From: Flexivirga oryzae
Lineage (GTDB): Bacteria > Actinomycetota > Actinomycetes > Actinomycetales > Dermatophilaceae
NCBI RefSeq assembly: GCF_014190805.1
Contig: NZ_JACHVQ010000001.1
Span: 620,001-684,000 of the forward strand
Length of the DNA stretch: 64,000 nt
Direction of reading: 5' to 3'
In this document: in pieces, positions 34,540 to 43,050 of the stretch
Layout: every line of letters starts with the position of its first letter
How positions within the stretch are numbered: position 1 is the first letter of the stretch
Notes under the pieces: model-generated
Told to the model about the DNA's origin: nothing
Databases searched by the model: none
Seen by the model: the letters and a program-made list of their open reading frames with translations, nothing else
Program-made: the position numbers and the translations under genes

Positions 34540-35400
34540 TCAGTGCATGACGACGACAGGCGAATTCGCGTGCGCGAGAACCTCACCCGCGACCCGGCCG
34601 AGGTTGAGGCCCTCGAATCCGCCGCGGCCGCGTGCGCCGATGACGATCAGGTCGCTGCTGTTCGACTGCTCGATGAGCCGGCGGATCGGGTTGCCCTCGT
34701 CGATCTCGGTGAGCACCTTGACCGACGGGTGCAGCGCCTTCTGCCCGGCGACCGACTCCTCGATCTCCGCGCGCGCCTGCGCGGTGTAGGTCTCCCAGTC
34801 GGCGACACCGAGGTTGGGGTCCTTCGCGTCGTTGGGTTGCCAGGCGTGCAGCACGAACAACTCGCGCCCGGTCTGCTCGGCGCGGGTGAACGCCCACGCC
34901 AGGGCCTTGCGGCTGTGGTCGGAGCGGTCGACGCCGACGCTGATCCGGCCGTACTCGCTGTCGGAGTCGGGGCGGATGACGGCGACGGGTGCCTTGCTGT
35001 GTGCGGCGACCTGGTGGGCGGTCTCCCCGAGGGACGACAGGCGCAGCATGCTGTCACCGTGTGCGCCGACCACGACGATGCTCGCGTGCCGGCTGGCTCG
35101 GACGAGCGCGGCGGCCGGGTAACCGTCGACGTGCGAGGTGGTCACGCGAATCTCGCTGTCCCGCACCTCGGTCCGGTTCTTGGCGTGAGTGAGCACTCGC
35201 TCGCCGCCGGCGCGCAGCTTCTCGGGGCCGGTGCCCATGTTGAAGAAGAGATCGGGATGGTCGTGACTGAAACCGTGGATGAGATGCATGGGCGAATGCG
35301 TCTCCCGGGCGAACGTGATCGCCCAGTCGAGTGCGGTCATCGACGACGTAGAAGTGTCGACGCCCACGACAACGCTTCCGGGTTGGACTGAGCCTTCCAT
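34540..35400 (-). CDS. tandem-domain universal stress protein
   Basis: The protein has 286 residues with GGAGG six bases before the ATG. It contains two UspA domains: residues 8-145 (VVVGVDTSTSSMTALDWAI, VVVGAHGDSMLRLSSLGETAHQVAAHS) and 150-286 (RISVGVDRSDHSRKALAWAF, then IVIGARGRGGFEGLNLGRVA). Each ends with the nucleotide-binding G-x2-G-x9-G(S/T)-like loop, slightly altered. Such proteins bind ATP and are induced in stress or dormancy in actinobacteria. The 142-bp region upstream holds CCTTCAAGTTAAG, a 13-mer also present before ftsZ. Confidence 0.93.
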   Translation of the reverse strand: MEGSVQPGSVVVGVDTSTSSMTALDWAITFARETHSPMHLIHGFSHDHPDLFFNMGTGPEKLRAGGERVLTHAKNRTEVRDSEIRVTTSHVDGYPAAALVRASRHASIVVVGAHGDSMLRLSSLGETAHQVAAHSKAPVAVIRPDSDSEYGRISVGVDRSDHSRKALAWAFTRAEQTGRELFVLHAWQPNDAKDPNLGVADWETYTAQARAEIEESVAGQKALHPSVKVLTEIDEGNPIRRLIEQSNSSDLIVIGARGRGGFEGLNLGRVAGEVLAHANSPVVVMH

Positions 35401-35542
35401 GGTGACCTCCGAGTCGACCTTGGCGGCGGTAGCCGGTTTGGGGCGGCCGTCGTCGCGGGGAGCGCCCCCGCCTCCTTCAAGTTAAGCACTCCTGCTGGAC
35501 GAACGCTGATAACGATCTGAGTGCCGTGGGAGGGTCTGCGGC

Positions 35543-35959
35543 TCAACTCCGGGCGAGCGCGGTGCGCAGTCGGGCGGCGTAGTCGGCCTGCTCACCGGCA
35601 GCATACTTCACGCGTGGCCAGAAGAAGCCGCGCAGCCCGTCGCCCTTGGTTCGCGGCACCACGTGGCAGTGCAGGTGCGCGACGCTCTGGCTGACCTTGT
35701 TGTTCATCGCCACGAACGTGCCCTGCGCCCCCAGTGCCTCGGGTATGACGGCCGCGACGCGTCGCACCTCGCCGAAGAACGGCGCGAGCAGGTCGTCCGG
35801 TAGCTCGGGCAGCGTGACGACGTGTCGTGTCGGGACGACCAGCACGTGCCCCTTGAAGACCGGCCGGTTGTCCAGGAACGCGACGGTGTGCTCCGTGCGC
35901 GCGACCTCGTGGCCGTCCGCATCGCCGGTGGCTATCGCGCAGAACACGCAGTCACTCAT
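35543..35959 (-). CDS. HIT family nucleotide-binding protein
   Basis: The protein has 138 residues. It begins CVFCAIATGDADGHEVARTE, typical of HIT/Hint proteins. The histidine triad is SVAHLHCHVVPRTKGDG near residue 96 (HLHCHVV). Proteins of this family hydrolyse or transfer nucleotide phosphates such as AMP conjugates. It is followed by a gap and the universal stress gene on the same strand and preceded by an SRPBCC-family gene. Physiological substrate is unknown. Confidence 0.93.
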   Translation of the reverse strand: MSDCVFCAIATGDADGHEVARTEHTVAFLDNRPVFKGHVLVVPTRHVVTLPELPDDLLAPFFGEVRRVAAVIPEALGAQGTFVAMNNKVSQSVAHLHCHVVPRTKGDGLRGFFWPRVKYAAGEQADYAARLRTALARS

Positions 35960-35974
35960 GCCCGAAACATCCTG

Positions 35975-36439
35975 CTACGAGTGCGATTCGACGGCGAGAC
36001 GGATGCGCTGCAACGTCTGGCGCATGCCGGTGGTCAGCTCCTGCTCGAAGTCTTCCTCGCCGCCCATGAACTTCTCGACCAGGAACTTCGACACCTTGGT
36101 GGTGTCACCGGACACGTCGCGGCGCTCGATCAGCTTGGTGCGGGTGCCGTCACCGATCGGCTCCAGGTCGAAGCTCCAGATCGCGTGGTTCTCCTTGATC
36201 TTCCACGCGACGCGCTTGTCCGGCTCGAACGCGACGACCTTGCTGCGGGTCGCCCAGACGCGCACGCCTTTGCGGTTGACGTTGACCATCAGGCTGCCCT
36301 GGCGGGCCGGTCCGCCGCGGATGATCGTCTTGCGTGTCTGCGGGCTCCACTCCGGCATCCGGGACAGGTCGGACACGACCCGCCATACCTCGGCCGGGGG
36401 AGCGCCGATCTCGATCGAAACTTCAAGGTTGTTGGGCAC
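35975..36439 (-). CDS. SRPBCC (START-like) family protein
   Basis: The protein has 154 residues from a GTG at 36439 preceded by AAGGA. The frame is open 45 bp further upstream, but homology begins at NNLEVSIEIGAPPAEVWRVV. The helix-grip pattern SDLSRMPEWSPQTRK and WSFDLEPIGDGTRTKLIERR is typical of polyketide cyclase/SRPBCC proteins. They bind hydrophobic ligands; no catalytic residue or substrate can be named. It lies 15 bp upstream of the HIT gene on the same strand. Confidence 0.85.
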   Translation of the reverse strand: MPNNLEVSIEIGAPPAEVWRVVSDLSRMPEWSPQTRKTIIRGGPARQGSLMVNVNRKGVRVWATRSKVVAFEPDKRVAWKIKENHAIWSFDLEPIGDGTRTKLIERRDVSGDTTKVSKFLVEKFMGGEEDFEQELTTGMRQTLQRIRLAVESHS

Positions 36440-36493
36440 GTGGGGGTCCTTGCCGTCCGAGGGTGTTGCGACGCAACTTACCAAGCCGTCGGT

Positions 36494-36760
36494 TCAATGC
36501 CGGTCGCGCTCCCGTACCCGCAGCCCGCTGGCGATCAGCCGCCGGATGAGGATGCCGCCCGGCACCTCCGTCGCTCCCGCCGCGACCGCGTCGGCGTACC
36601 GCTCCTGCGGCAGGTCGTAGTGGTCGTGATCGAACAGCCGCGACGGTATGCCGAGAACCGTTGCGAACTCGTGCAGTTCGTCATACGACGCGTCGCTCAC
36701 CACGTGCGACCACAACGTGCCGTGGGCCGGCCACTGCGGCGGATCGATGAGCACGGTCAT
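36494..36760 (-). CDS. DUF4031 family protein
   Basis: The protein has 88 residues. It begins MTVLIDPPQWPAHGTLWSHV and has SDASYDELHEFA, RLFDHDHYDLPQERYADAVA and a C-terminal Arg-rich tail, the conserved pattern of DUF4031 in actinobacteria. No function is established. It is divergent from the acetyltransferase gene with only 21 bp between their starts, so their promoters must overlap genes or be leaderless. Confidence 0.88.
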   Translation of the reverse strand: MTVLIDPPQWPAHGTLWSHVVSDASYDELHEFATVLGIPSRLFDHDHYDLPQERYADAVAAGATEVPGGILIRRLIASGLRVRERDRH

Positions 36761-36781
36761 GGACTGAGGTTAACTTGGGCC

Positions 36782-37687
36782 ATGCGCACAGACACGGCGA
36801 TGTATGGCGAGAAGTACCTCGCCCGCGTCGGCCTCACCGGCAGCATCCACCCCGACCGCGACCTGCTCGACGAGCTGCTGGGACGGCACGTCGCGACCAT
36901 CCCGTTCGAGAACGTCGACAGCTACGCGCCCGCGGACGGCCGGCTCGGTGTGGCGTTGGCGACCGAGCAGCTCGCCGGCAAGCTGCTCGGCGCCGCCGAC
37001 GGTGGGCCGCGCCGCGGCGGCTACTGCTTCGAGCACGCGGCGCTGCTGCGGCTGGTGCTGCCGGCATACGGCTTCGACGCCCGCACCGCCCTCGGTCGTG
37101 TGTACGTCGACCCCGCACTGGCACCCGGCCCGAAGACGCACAACGCCACGGTGGTGCGGTTGGGGGAGCGGGAGCTGCTCGTCGACCCCGGCTTCGGAGG
37201 TATGACGCCCACCGCGTCGCTCGACCTGTCCCCGACCGGGACACCGCAGCAGACCTCGCACGGCACCTACCGGGTGGTGCCGATGGCGGCAGCGGGCGTC
37301 GACGTGACGGCGGCGCCGGACCTGGACGTGATGCTGCAGACTCGGATGGACCGCGGCGGCGACACACAGTGGATCAACCTCTACGGGCTCGACCTCGGCC
37401 CGGTGGTGCTGCGGGACATCGAGGCGCTCAACTGGTACATCGCGACCGCACCGGTCTCGCCGTTCGTGCGGCGGTTCGCGGCGGCGCTCGCGCCGGAGGG
37501 GCGCCGGATCACCATTGCGGGCGCGGTGACTCGCTCCCGGGCGGTGGACGGGAGCAACGCCACGACGGAGACACCGCTGCACACGGTCGAGGATTTCGCG
37601 GGCGCGCTGCGCGCCGTCGGGGTCGACGCCGACACCGCGGCCATCGAGCGGGTGCGGGCCCGGCTCAGCGCGCCCGTTGACGGTTGA
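36782..37687 (+). CDS. nat: arylamine N-acetyltransferase
   Basis: The protein has 301 residues. The family triad is present: C82 in RRGGYCFEH, H120 in GPKTHNATVV and D135 in LVDPGFGG. IPFENVD near residue 40 is also diagnostic. The enzyme transfers acetyl or propionyl groups from CoA to arylamines and hydrazines; in mycobacteria NAT acts in cholesterol catabolism and isoniazid acetylation. An ATG seven codons in is an alternative start. The stop codon lies within the first unit of the 19-bp repeat array, so the repeat sets the C-terminus (SAPVDG). Confidence 0.92.
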   Translation: MRTDTAMYGEKYLARVGLTGSIHPDRDLLDELLGRHVATIPFENVDSYAPADGRLGVALATEQLAGKLLGAADGGPRRGGYCFEHAALLRLVLPAYGFDARTALGRVYVDPALAPGPKTHNATVVRLGERELLVDPGFGGMTPTASLDLSPTGTPQQTSHGTYRVVPMAAAGVDVTAAPDLDVMLQTRMDRGGDTQWINLYGLDLGPVVLRDIEALNWYIATAPVSPFVRRFAAALAPEGRRITIAGAVTRSRAVDGSNATTETPLHTVEDFAGALRAVGVDADTAAIERVRARLSAPVDG

Positions 37688-37783
37688 ACCCGCCGTTGAC
37701 GGCTGAACCCGCCGTTGACGGCTGAACCCGCCGTTGACCCCGCAATTGCGCCGTCAACGGCCATTTCGAGCGTCAACGGCGAC
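37675..37783. repeat. 19-bp tandem repeats plus TTGACG/CGTCAA palindrome (copy 2)
   Basis: CGTTGACGGCTGAACCCGC-type units start at 37675, 37694, 37713 and 37732 (period 19). The segment 37744-37783 carries ATTGCGCCGTCAACGGCC and TTTCGAGCGTCAACGG, matching the murG-murC element at 15354-15384. The array separates the convergent nat and tetR genes and includes the nat stop. Confidence 0.88.
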
Positions 37784-37799
37784 GAAAGCCGCGCCCGGC

Positions 37800-38408
37800 T
37801 CAGCGCGGACCGTCGAGAGGGCTGACCAGCGGCAGGAACACCTGGTCGACGATCTCCTCCACATAGGCGCGGGACACCTTGCGCTGGGTGAGGATGATGC
37901 GTTGTCGCACCAGGTCGGCGGGGACCGCGAGCACCAGGTCGCTGAGGCGGTCGGGGTCGACCTCACCGCGTGCGATGGCCCGGTCGATGACGACGCGCAT
38001 GCGTTGTGGGCGCCCGGCGACGTAGAGGTTGCGGATCTCCTCGGGGGTCATCCGCTCGGCCGAATGCATGATCGCCAGGTGCCCGCCGAGCAGGGCGAGG
38101 AACTGCACGACGGTGCGGTTCATGTCCAGCAGCATGCGGACCATGTCGTCGCGCAGGGAGCCGGTGTCGGGGATCGTGCGGCGGACCTTGGTGCCGCCAT
38201 GCCGGATCGCGGCCTTCAGCAGCTGCTCCCGCTGCGGCCAGCGTCGGTAGAGCACCGGGCGGCTCGTCCCGGCGCGCGCGGCGACCGCCTCGTACGTGAA
38301 GTCGGACGTACCGCTGTCCAGCAGCTGCTCCCACGCGGCGTCCAGGATCGCCTCCTCCAGGGCGGCACCCCGGCGACGGACCGGTGTCTCCTTCTCGCTA
38401 AGACTCAC
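37800..38408 (-). CDS. TetR family transcriptional regulator
   Basis: The protein has 202 residues. The N-terminal helix-turn-helix runs from about residue 17 to 62 (ILDAAWEQLLDSGTSDFTYE, then AVAARAGTSRPVLYRRWPQ). The C-terminal ligand domain is of the TetR_C type. It is divergent from an MFS drug-efflux gene, with 35 bp between the starts containing a 22-bp palindrome. It most likely represses that pump and itself until a toxic ligand binds. The ligand is unknown. Confidence 0.93.
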   Translation of the reverse strand: MSLSEKETPVRRRGAALEEAILDAAWEQLLDSGTSDFTYEAVAARAGTSRPVLYRRWPQREQLLKAAIRHGGTKVRRTIPDTGSLRDDMVRMLLDMNRTVVQFLALLGGHLAIMHSAERMTPEEIRNLYVAGRPQRMRVVIDRAIARGEVDPDRLSDLVLAVPADLVRQRIILTQRKVSRAYVEEIVDQVFLPLVSPLDGPR

Positions 38409-38437
38409 TTGCGCATCTTATCGCGAAGGCGCATATT
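38409..38437 (+). promoter_or_regulatory. candidate leaderless promoter of the MFS gene
   Basis: TTGCGC at 38409-38414 and CATATT at 38432-38437 are 17 bp apart. The predicted start point is at the GTG at 38444 itself, so the transcript would be leaderless; no RBS is visible. Confidence 0.45.
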
Positions 38438-38457
38438 AGATACGTGACTGTATCCAA
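38436..38457. promoter_or_regulatory. TetR operator palindrome over the MFS start
   Basis: TTAGATAC (38436-38443) and GTATCCAA (38450-38457) are 8-bp arms with one mismatch and a 6-bp spacer. The GTG start of the MFS gene lies in the spacer. A repressor here would block both the -10 region and the start point. Confidence 0.65.
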
Positions 38458-39874
38458 TGCGTCGGCGGTGACCGCCGAGAACACCGCCGACCACCTCGAC
38501 CGGCAGACCAGGCTGACCCTCGCGGTGCTCGTGCTCGGCGGCATCGCGGCGATCCTCGACACGACCGTCGTGACGATCGCCCTGCATGACCTGGTCATCG
38601 ACCTGCAGACCACCGTCACGACGGTGCAGTGGGTGACGACGGCCTACCTGCTGGCGCTCACCGCGGTGATCCCTGCGGTCGGCTGGGCCGAGGCTCGCCT
38701 GGGTGGCAAGCGGCTGTGGGTGGCGGCCCTGACGACGTTCCTCGTCGGATCGACGCTCTGCGCGCTCGCCTGGAACCCGGTGAGTCTCATCGCGTTCCGA
38801 GTCCTGCAGGGCCTCGGCGCCGGAGTGCTGATGACCCTGATGATGACGCTCGCGATGCGTGCCGTGCGTGGCAAGGCGATGGCCCGGGTGACCGCGGCGA
38901 TGAGCCTGCCGATGGCCGTCGGCCCGATCGTCGGCCCCGTCCTCGGCGGCACCCTGCTGGACTGGGCGGGCTGGCGGTGGATCTTCCTGATCAACCTGCC
39001 GCTCTGTCTGGCCGGCATCGTCGCGGCACTGCGCGTGCTGCCGGACGATGCGCCCACCCGCGACACGGCGCGCCCGACCCTCGACGCCGTCGGCCTCGGC
39101 CTGCTCGCGCCCGGCCTCGCCCTCACCGTCTACGGGCTGTCACGCTGCGGCGACAGCGGCGCGCCAGGAGGCGACGGTCTGACCGCCGTACTCGTGGCGG
39201 CGGGCCTCGGGCTGGTCGCGATCTTCGTCGGCTGGGCGCTGCGTCGGGGTGACGCCGCACTCATCCGGGTCGCGCTGTTCGCCCGCCGGTCGGTCGGATC
39301 CGCGTCGGTGATGATGTTCCTGGTCGGCATGACCCTGTACGGCAGCATGTTCCTGCTCCCGCTCTACTGGCAGCAGGCGCGTGGCGAGAGTGCGCTGGGT
39401 GCCGCCATACTCCTCATGCCGCAGGGTGTCGGCTCGTTGCTCAGCCGGGTCCTGGTCGCGCGACTGGTCGAGCGCTTCGGCGCACCGATCGTCTCGTGCG
39501 CGTCGTTCCTGCTCGCCGCGGTGGCCACCGCACCGTTCGCCTTCGCCGACACGACCACCAGCACCTGGTGGCTGGGTGCGGTGCTGTTCGTGCGCGGTCT
39601 CGGGTTGGGCGCGGTGATGGTGCCGATCATCTCCAGTGCGTATGTCGGACTCGAACCCACGCACGTCGCACATGCCTCGATGCAGACGCGGGCGCTGCAA
39701 CAACTCGGCGGAGCGTTCGGTGTCGCGATCGGGGCGGTGCTGCTGCAGGCGCTCGCGGGGCACGGGCTGATCGGCGGGTTCCACACGGCATTCTGGGTGT
39801 TCACCGCGCTGGCGGTCCTCGCGTCGCTCGCGAGCTTCGCGCTGCCGGCCCGGGAGAAGGCGCCGGCACGCTGA
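38444..39874 (+). CDS. DHA2-family MFS multidrug efflux transporter
   Basis: The protein has 476 residues and a probably leaderless GTG start. About 14 membrane helices are visible. Motif A-like WAEARLGGKRLWVAAL follows helix 2. The antiporter motif C-like LPMAVGPIVGPVLGGTLLDWAGWRWIFLINLP is typical of EmrB/QacA exporters. It should expel drugs or other toxic compounds using the proton gradient. The adjacent divergent TetR gene is its likely regulator. Confidence 0.93.
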   Translation: MTVSNASAVTAENTADHLDRQTRLTLAVLVLGGIAAILDTTVVTIALHDLVIDLQTTVTTVQWVTTAYLLALTAVIPAVGWAEARLGGKRLWVAALTTFLVGSTLCALAWNPVSLIAFRVLQGLGAGVLMTLMMTLAMRAVRGKAMARVTAAMSLPMAVGPIVGPVLGGTLLDWAGWRWIFLINLPLCLAGIVAALRVLPDDAPTRDTARPTLDAVGLGLLAPGLALTVYGLSRCGDSGAPGGDGLTAVLVAAGLGLVAIFVGWALRRGDAALIRVALFARRSVGSASVMMFLVGMTLYGSMFLLPLYWQQARGESALGAAILLMPQGVGSLLSRVLVARLVERFGAPIVSCASFLLAAVATAPFAFADTTTSTWWLGAVLFVRGLGLGAVMVPIISSAYVGLEPTHVAHASMQTRALQQLGGAFGVAIGAVLLQALAGHGLIGGFHTAFWVFTALAVLASLASFALPAREKAPAR

Positions 39875-39877
39875 TCG

Positions 39878-39923
39878 ATCATGTGCGACTTTGCTCACTT
39901 TGCGAGACGCAAGCCCACATGAT
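39878..39923 (+). terminator. nested inverted repeats between the MFS gene and ppc
   Basis: Outer arms are ATCATGTG (39878-39885) and CACATGAT (39916-39923); an inner hairpin is CTTTGCG-aga-CGCAAG. The structure begins 4 bp after the MFS stop and could terminate that transcript or control ppc. Confidence 0.5.
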
Positions 39924-39938
39924 GGGCGCTTTGGGGTC

Positions 39939-42734
39939 ATGCTGTTGGCCATGCTCGATCACATGATGGCCTTCGACGTCACCCCGAAGGGGCGCGCCGC
40001 CAGCGAGCCGTTGCGCGAAGACATCCGACTGCTGGGCGGGATCCTCGGCGCGGTGATCCGTGACCAGGAGGGCCAGGACGTCCTCGACCTGGTCGAGGAG
40101 GCGCGCACCCGCGCCTTCGCGGTGCGCCGCCAGGAGGAGGACCGCGAGGAATTCGCCGCGATCTTCGACGGCCTGCCGACGGACAAGGCGATGAAGGTCG
40201 TGCGTGCCTTCAGCCTGTTCGCCCTGTTGGCGAACCTGGCCGAGGACCTGCACCGTGAGCGGCGTCGTGCGATGCACGTCGATGCGGGCGAACCGCCGAT
40301 CGACGGTTCGCTGGCCGCTACGTTCCGCAAGCTGGACGCCGCGAAGCTGGACGACGCCACGGTCCGCGCCGCGCTGGGCGAGGCGACGGTGGTGCCGGTC
40401 ATCACGGCACACCCGACCGAGACGCGACGCCGGACGGTCTTCCAGACCCAGTCGCGGATCAAGGAGGCGATGCGCCGCCGTGACCGCGGCACGCTCACCG
40501 ATGCCCAGACCGCACAGGTGGAGCGGGTGATCCACCTGCAGATCCAGACCCTCTGGCAGACCGCACTGATCCGCAAGCGGCGGGTCGACATCACCGACGA
40601 GATCGAACTCGGGCTGCGCTGGTTCGACGCGTCGCTGTTCGAGGTGATGCCGCTGCTCAACGCGCGGGTGCGGGACGAGCTCGGGTCGCGGTACCCGTCC
40701 GCCGGTGTTGCGCAGGAGCCGGTGCTGCGGGCCGGTTCGTGGATCGGTGGCGACCGGGACGGCAACCCGAACGTCACACCGCAGGTCGTCGCGACCGCGA
40801 GCGGCCGCGCCGCGCAAACGGCGTTGCAGCACTACCTGCGCGAGCTGGAGGCGCTGGAGGACGAGTTCTCTTTCTCGGTGCGTATGTCGCCGTCGTCGGC
40901 GCAGCTGCTCGAGCTCGCCGCGCAGAACACCACCGACGACCGGTCGGACGAGCCCTACCGGCAGGTGATCCGGTGGATCCGCGGCCGGCTGTCGGCGACG
41001 CACAGTGAGTTCTTCGGTGACTGGTTCGAAGCCGCGGTCGAGGTGCCCGGCGCGACGGCATACACCACCCCGGACGAGCTGCTCGCGGACCTGGACGTGA
41101 TGGACGCGGCGCTGCGCGGCGGCTCCGGTGCGCTGATCGCGGACGACCGGCTGCTCGGGTTGCGTGAAGCGGTGCGGACTTTCGGCTTCCACCTCTACGG
41201 GCTCGACCTGCGGCAGGACTCCGGCATCAACGAGGAGACGATCGCCGAGGTGTTCGCGTGGGCGGGGGTGCATCCGGACTACGCGTCGCTGGACGAGGAC
41301 GCGCGCGTCGAATTGCTGACCGCGGAGCTGGCGAACCGGCGCCCGCTGGTCGGCTACGGTGCGGAGTTCAGCGAGCAGACGACCAAGGAGCTGGCGATCA
41401 CCGCAGCCGCGGCGCGGTCGGTGCGCACGTTCGGTCCGGAGGCGATCCCGAACCACGTGATCAGCATGTGCACCTCGGTGTCGGACATGCTGGAGACCGC
41501 GGTGCTGCTGAAAGAGGCGGGCCTGCTCGATCCGGGTGTGGGCGGGTCGGGTGCCACCTGCTCGGTCAACATCGTGCCGCTCTTCGAAACCATTGAGGAT
41601 CTGCAGGTTTCGGCCACGACGATGCGTGCGGCGCTCGCGGTGCCGGCGTACCGGCAGCTGGTGGACAGCAAGGACGGGCTGCAGGAGGTGATGCTCGGCT
41701 ACAGCGACTCCAACAAGGACGGCGGCTACATGGCGGCCAACTGGGCGCTGTACCGGGCGGAGCTGGACCTGGTCGAAGTGGCCCGCGAGACCGGGATCCG
41801 GTTGCGGCTGTTCCACGGTCGCGGCGGCACCGTCGGTCGTGGCGGCGGCCCGAGCTACGAGGCCATCCTCGCGCAGCCCCCGGGCGCGGTGCGCGGCTCG
41901 CTGCGGCTCACCGAGCAGGGCGAGATCATCGCGGCGAAGTATGCCGAGGCGCCGCTCGCGACACGCAACCTGGAGACGCTGCTCGCCGCGACGCTCGAGG
42001 CGTCCCTGCTGGACGTCGAAGGGCTCGGTGACGACACCGACGAGGCGTACGCCGCGATGGACGAGATCGCTGCATTGGCAAGGGAATCCTACTCGGACCT
42101 GGTGCACCGGACGGACGGCTTCGTGGAGTACTTCACCACGTCGACGCCGGTGGGGGAGATCGGTGCCCTGAACATCGGCTCCCGTCCGTCGTCGCGCCGC
42201 GCCACCACGAAGATCAGTGACCTGCGGGCGATCCCGTGGGTGATGTCCTGGTCGCTGTCGCGGGTGATGCTGCCCGGCTGGTACGGCACCGGCAGTGCAT
42301 TGCAGCAATGGGTCGGGGACGACGAGGCGCGCCTGAAGCGACTGCGTGACTACTACGAGCGGTGGCCGTTCTTCCAGACGGTCATGTCGAACCTCGCGCA
42401 GGTGATGGCGAAGTCGGATCTGGGGATCGCGGAGCGCTATTCGCGGCTGGTCGAGGACGAGTCCCTCCGGGAGCGGGTGTTCTCCAAGCTCGTCGAGGAG
42501 CACCGGCGGACGCTGCAGATGTTCGCCCGGGTGACCGGCCGCGACGACCTGCTGTGGGACAACGACAACCTGAAACGCTCTGTTTTCAACCGTTTCCCCT
42601 ACCTGGAGCCGCTCAACCACCTGCAGGTCGAGTTCCTGCAGCGCTACCGCAACGGCGACGAGGACCCCCAGGTGCAGCGCGGTATCCTGCTCACCATGAA
42701 CGGCCTGGCCACCGCCCTGCGCAACTCCGGTTAG
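39939..42734 (+). CDS. ppc: phosphoenolpyruvate carboxylase
   Basis: The protein has 931 residues from the ATG at 39939 (TTGGGG upstream); an ATG at 39951 is equally possible and nearer the conserved region. Catalytic motifs are VITAHPTETRRRTVF (active-site His), GSWIGGDRDGNPNVT, the FHGRGGTVGRGGGP loop, and the C-terminal LTMNGLATALRNSG, the conserved end of the enzyme. It carboxylates PEP to oxaloacetate to replenish the TCA cycle. It ends next to a repeat array and a strong hairpin. Confidence 0.97.
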   Translation: MLLAMLDHMMAFDVTPKGRAASEPLREDIRLLGGILGAVIRDQEGQDVLDLVEEARTRAFAVRRQEEDREEFAAIFDGLPTDKAMKVVRAFSLFALLANLAEDLHRERRRAMHVDAGEPPIDGSLAATFRKLDAAKLDDATVRAALGEATVVPVITAHPTETRRRTVFQTQSRIKEAMRRRDRGTLTDAQTAQVERVIHLQIQTLWQTALIRKRRVDITDEIELGLRWFDASLFEVMPLLNARVRDELGSRYPSAGVAQEPVLRAGSWIGGDRDGNPNVTPQVVATASGRAAQTALQHYLRELEALEDEFSFSVRMSPSSAQLLELAAQNTTDDRSDEPYRQVIRWIRGRLSATHSEFFGDWFEAAVEVPGATAYTTPDELLADLDVMDAALRGGSGALIADDRLLGLREAVRTFGFHLYGLDLRQDSGINEETIAEVFAWAGVHPDYASLDEDARVELLTAELANRRPLVGYGAEFSEQTTKELAITAAAARSVRTFGPEAIPNHVISMCTSVSDMLETAVLLKEAGLLDPGVGGSGATCSVNIVPLFETIEDLQVSATTMRAALAVPAYRQLVDSKDGLQEVMLGYSDSNKDGGYMAANWALYRAELDLVEVARETGIRLRLFHGRGGTVGRGGGPSYEAILAQPPGAVRGSLRLTEQGEIIAAKYAEAPLATRNLETLLAATLEASLLDVEGLGDDTDEAYAAMDEIAALARESYSDLVHRTDGFVEYFTTSTPVGEIGALNIGSRPSSRRATTKISDLRAIPWVMSWSLSRVMLPGWYGTGSALQQWVGDDEARLKRLRDYYERWPFFQTVMSNLAQVMAKSDLGIAERYSRLVEDESLRERVFSKLVEEHRRTLQMFARVTGRDDLLWDNDNLKRSVFNRFPYLEPLNHLQVEFLQRYRNGDEDPQVQRGILLTMNGLATALRNSG

Positions 42735-42745
42735 CAGCCCGCGCC

Positions 42746-42995
42746 GGCCGAGCTTGTCGAGGTCCCGGCGTCGGCCGAGCGACCTGTCGCGTTGGCCGAG
42801 CTTGTCGAGGTCCCCGCGCCGGCCGAGCCACCTATCGCGTCGGCCGAGCAACCTACCGCGTCGGCCGAGCAACCTACCGCTGGCCGAGCTTGTCGAGGTG
42901 CCGGCGTCGGCCGAGCGACCTATCGCGTTGGCCGAGCTCGTCGAGGTCCCCGCGTCGGCCGAGCGACCTATCGCGCTGGCCGAGCTTGTCGAGGT
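42746..42995. repeat. tandem GGCCGAGCTTGTCGAGGTC array (ppc 3' side)
   Basis: GGCCGAGCTTGTCGAGGT or close variants recur at about 42746, 42796, 42882, 42928 and 42977. They alternate with TCGGCCGAGCGACCTATCGC units, giving an approximate 48-bp unit. The core is the reverse complement of the 18-bp unit at 34448-34519. It lies at the convergent junction of ppc and the secreted protease gene. Confidence 0.85.
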
Positions 42996-43037
42996 CCGGA
43001 TTGGTGCCACCGCGGGGCGGCGGTGACACCAATCCGG
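42996..43037. terminator. strong bidirectional hairpin between convergent ppc and protease genes
   Basis: CCGGATTGGTGCCACCG (42996-43012) pairs with CGGTGACACCAATCCGG (43021-43037). The stem is 17 bp with one mismatch and the loop is 8 nt. It lies directly after the repeat array and 13 bp before the protease stop codon. It can serve as terminator for both strands. Confidence 0.75.
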
Positions 43038-43050
43038 GGATCTGGGCGGG

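Noticed and set aside
34540..35391. Plus-strand 282-codon frame opposite the universal stress gene
   Set aside because: The minus-strand frame shows two clear UspA domains and an RBS; the plus frame has none.
42754..43026. Apparent coding frame with AELVEVPASAERPIAL repeats after ppc
   Set aside because: It is a translation of the tandem DNA repeat, which also occurs in non-coding gaps elsewhere.
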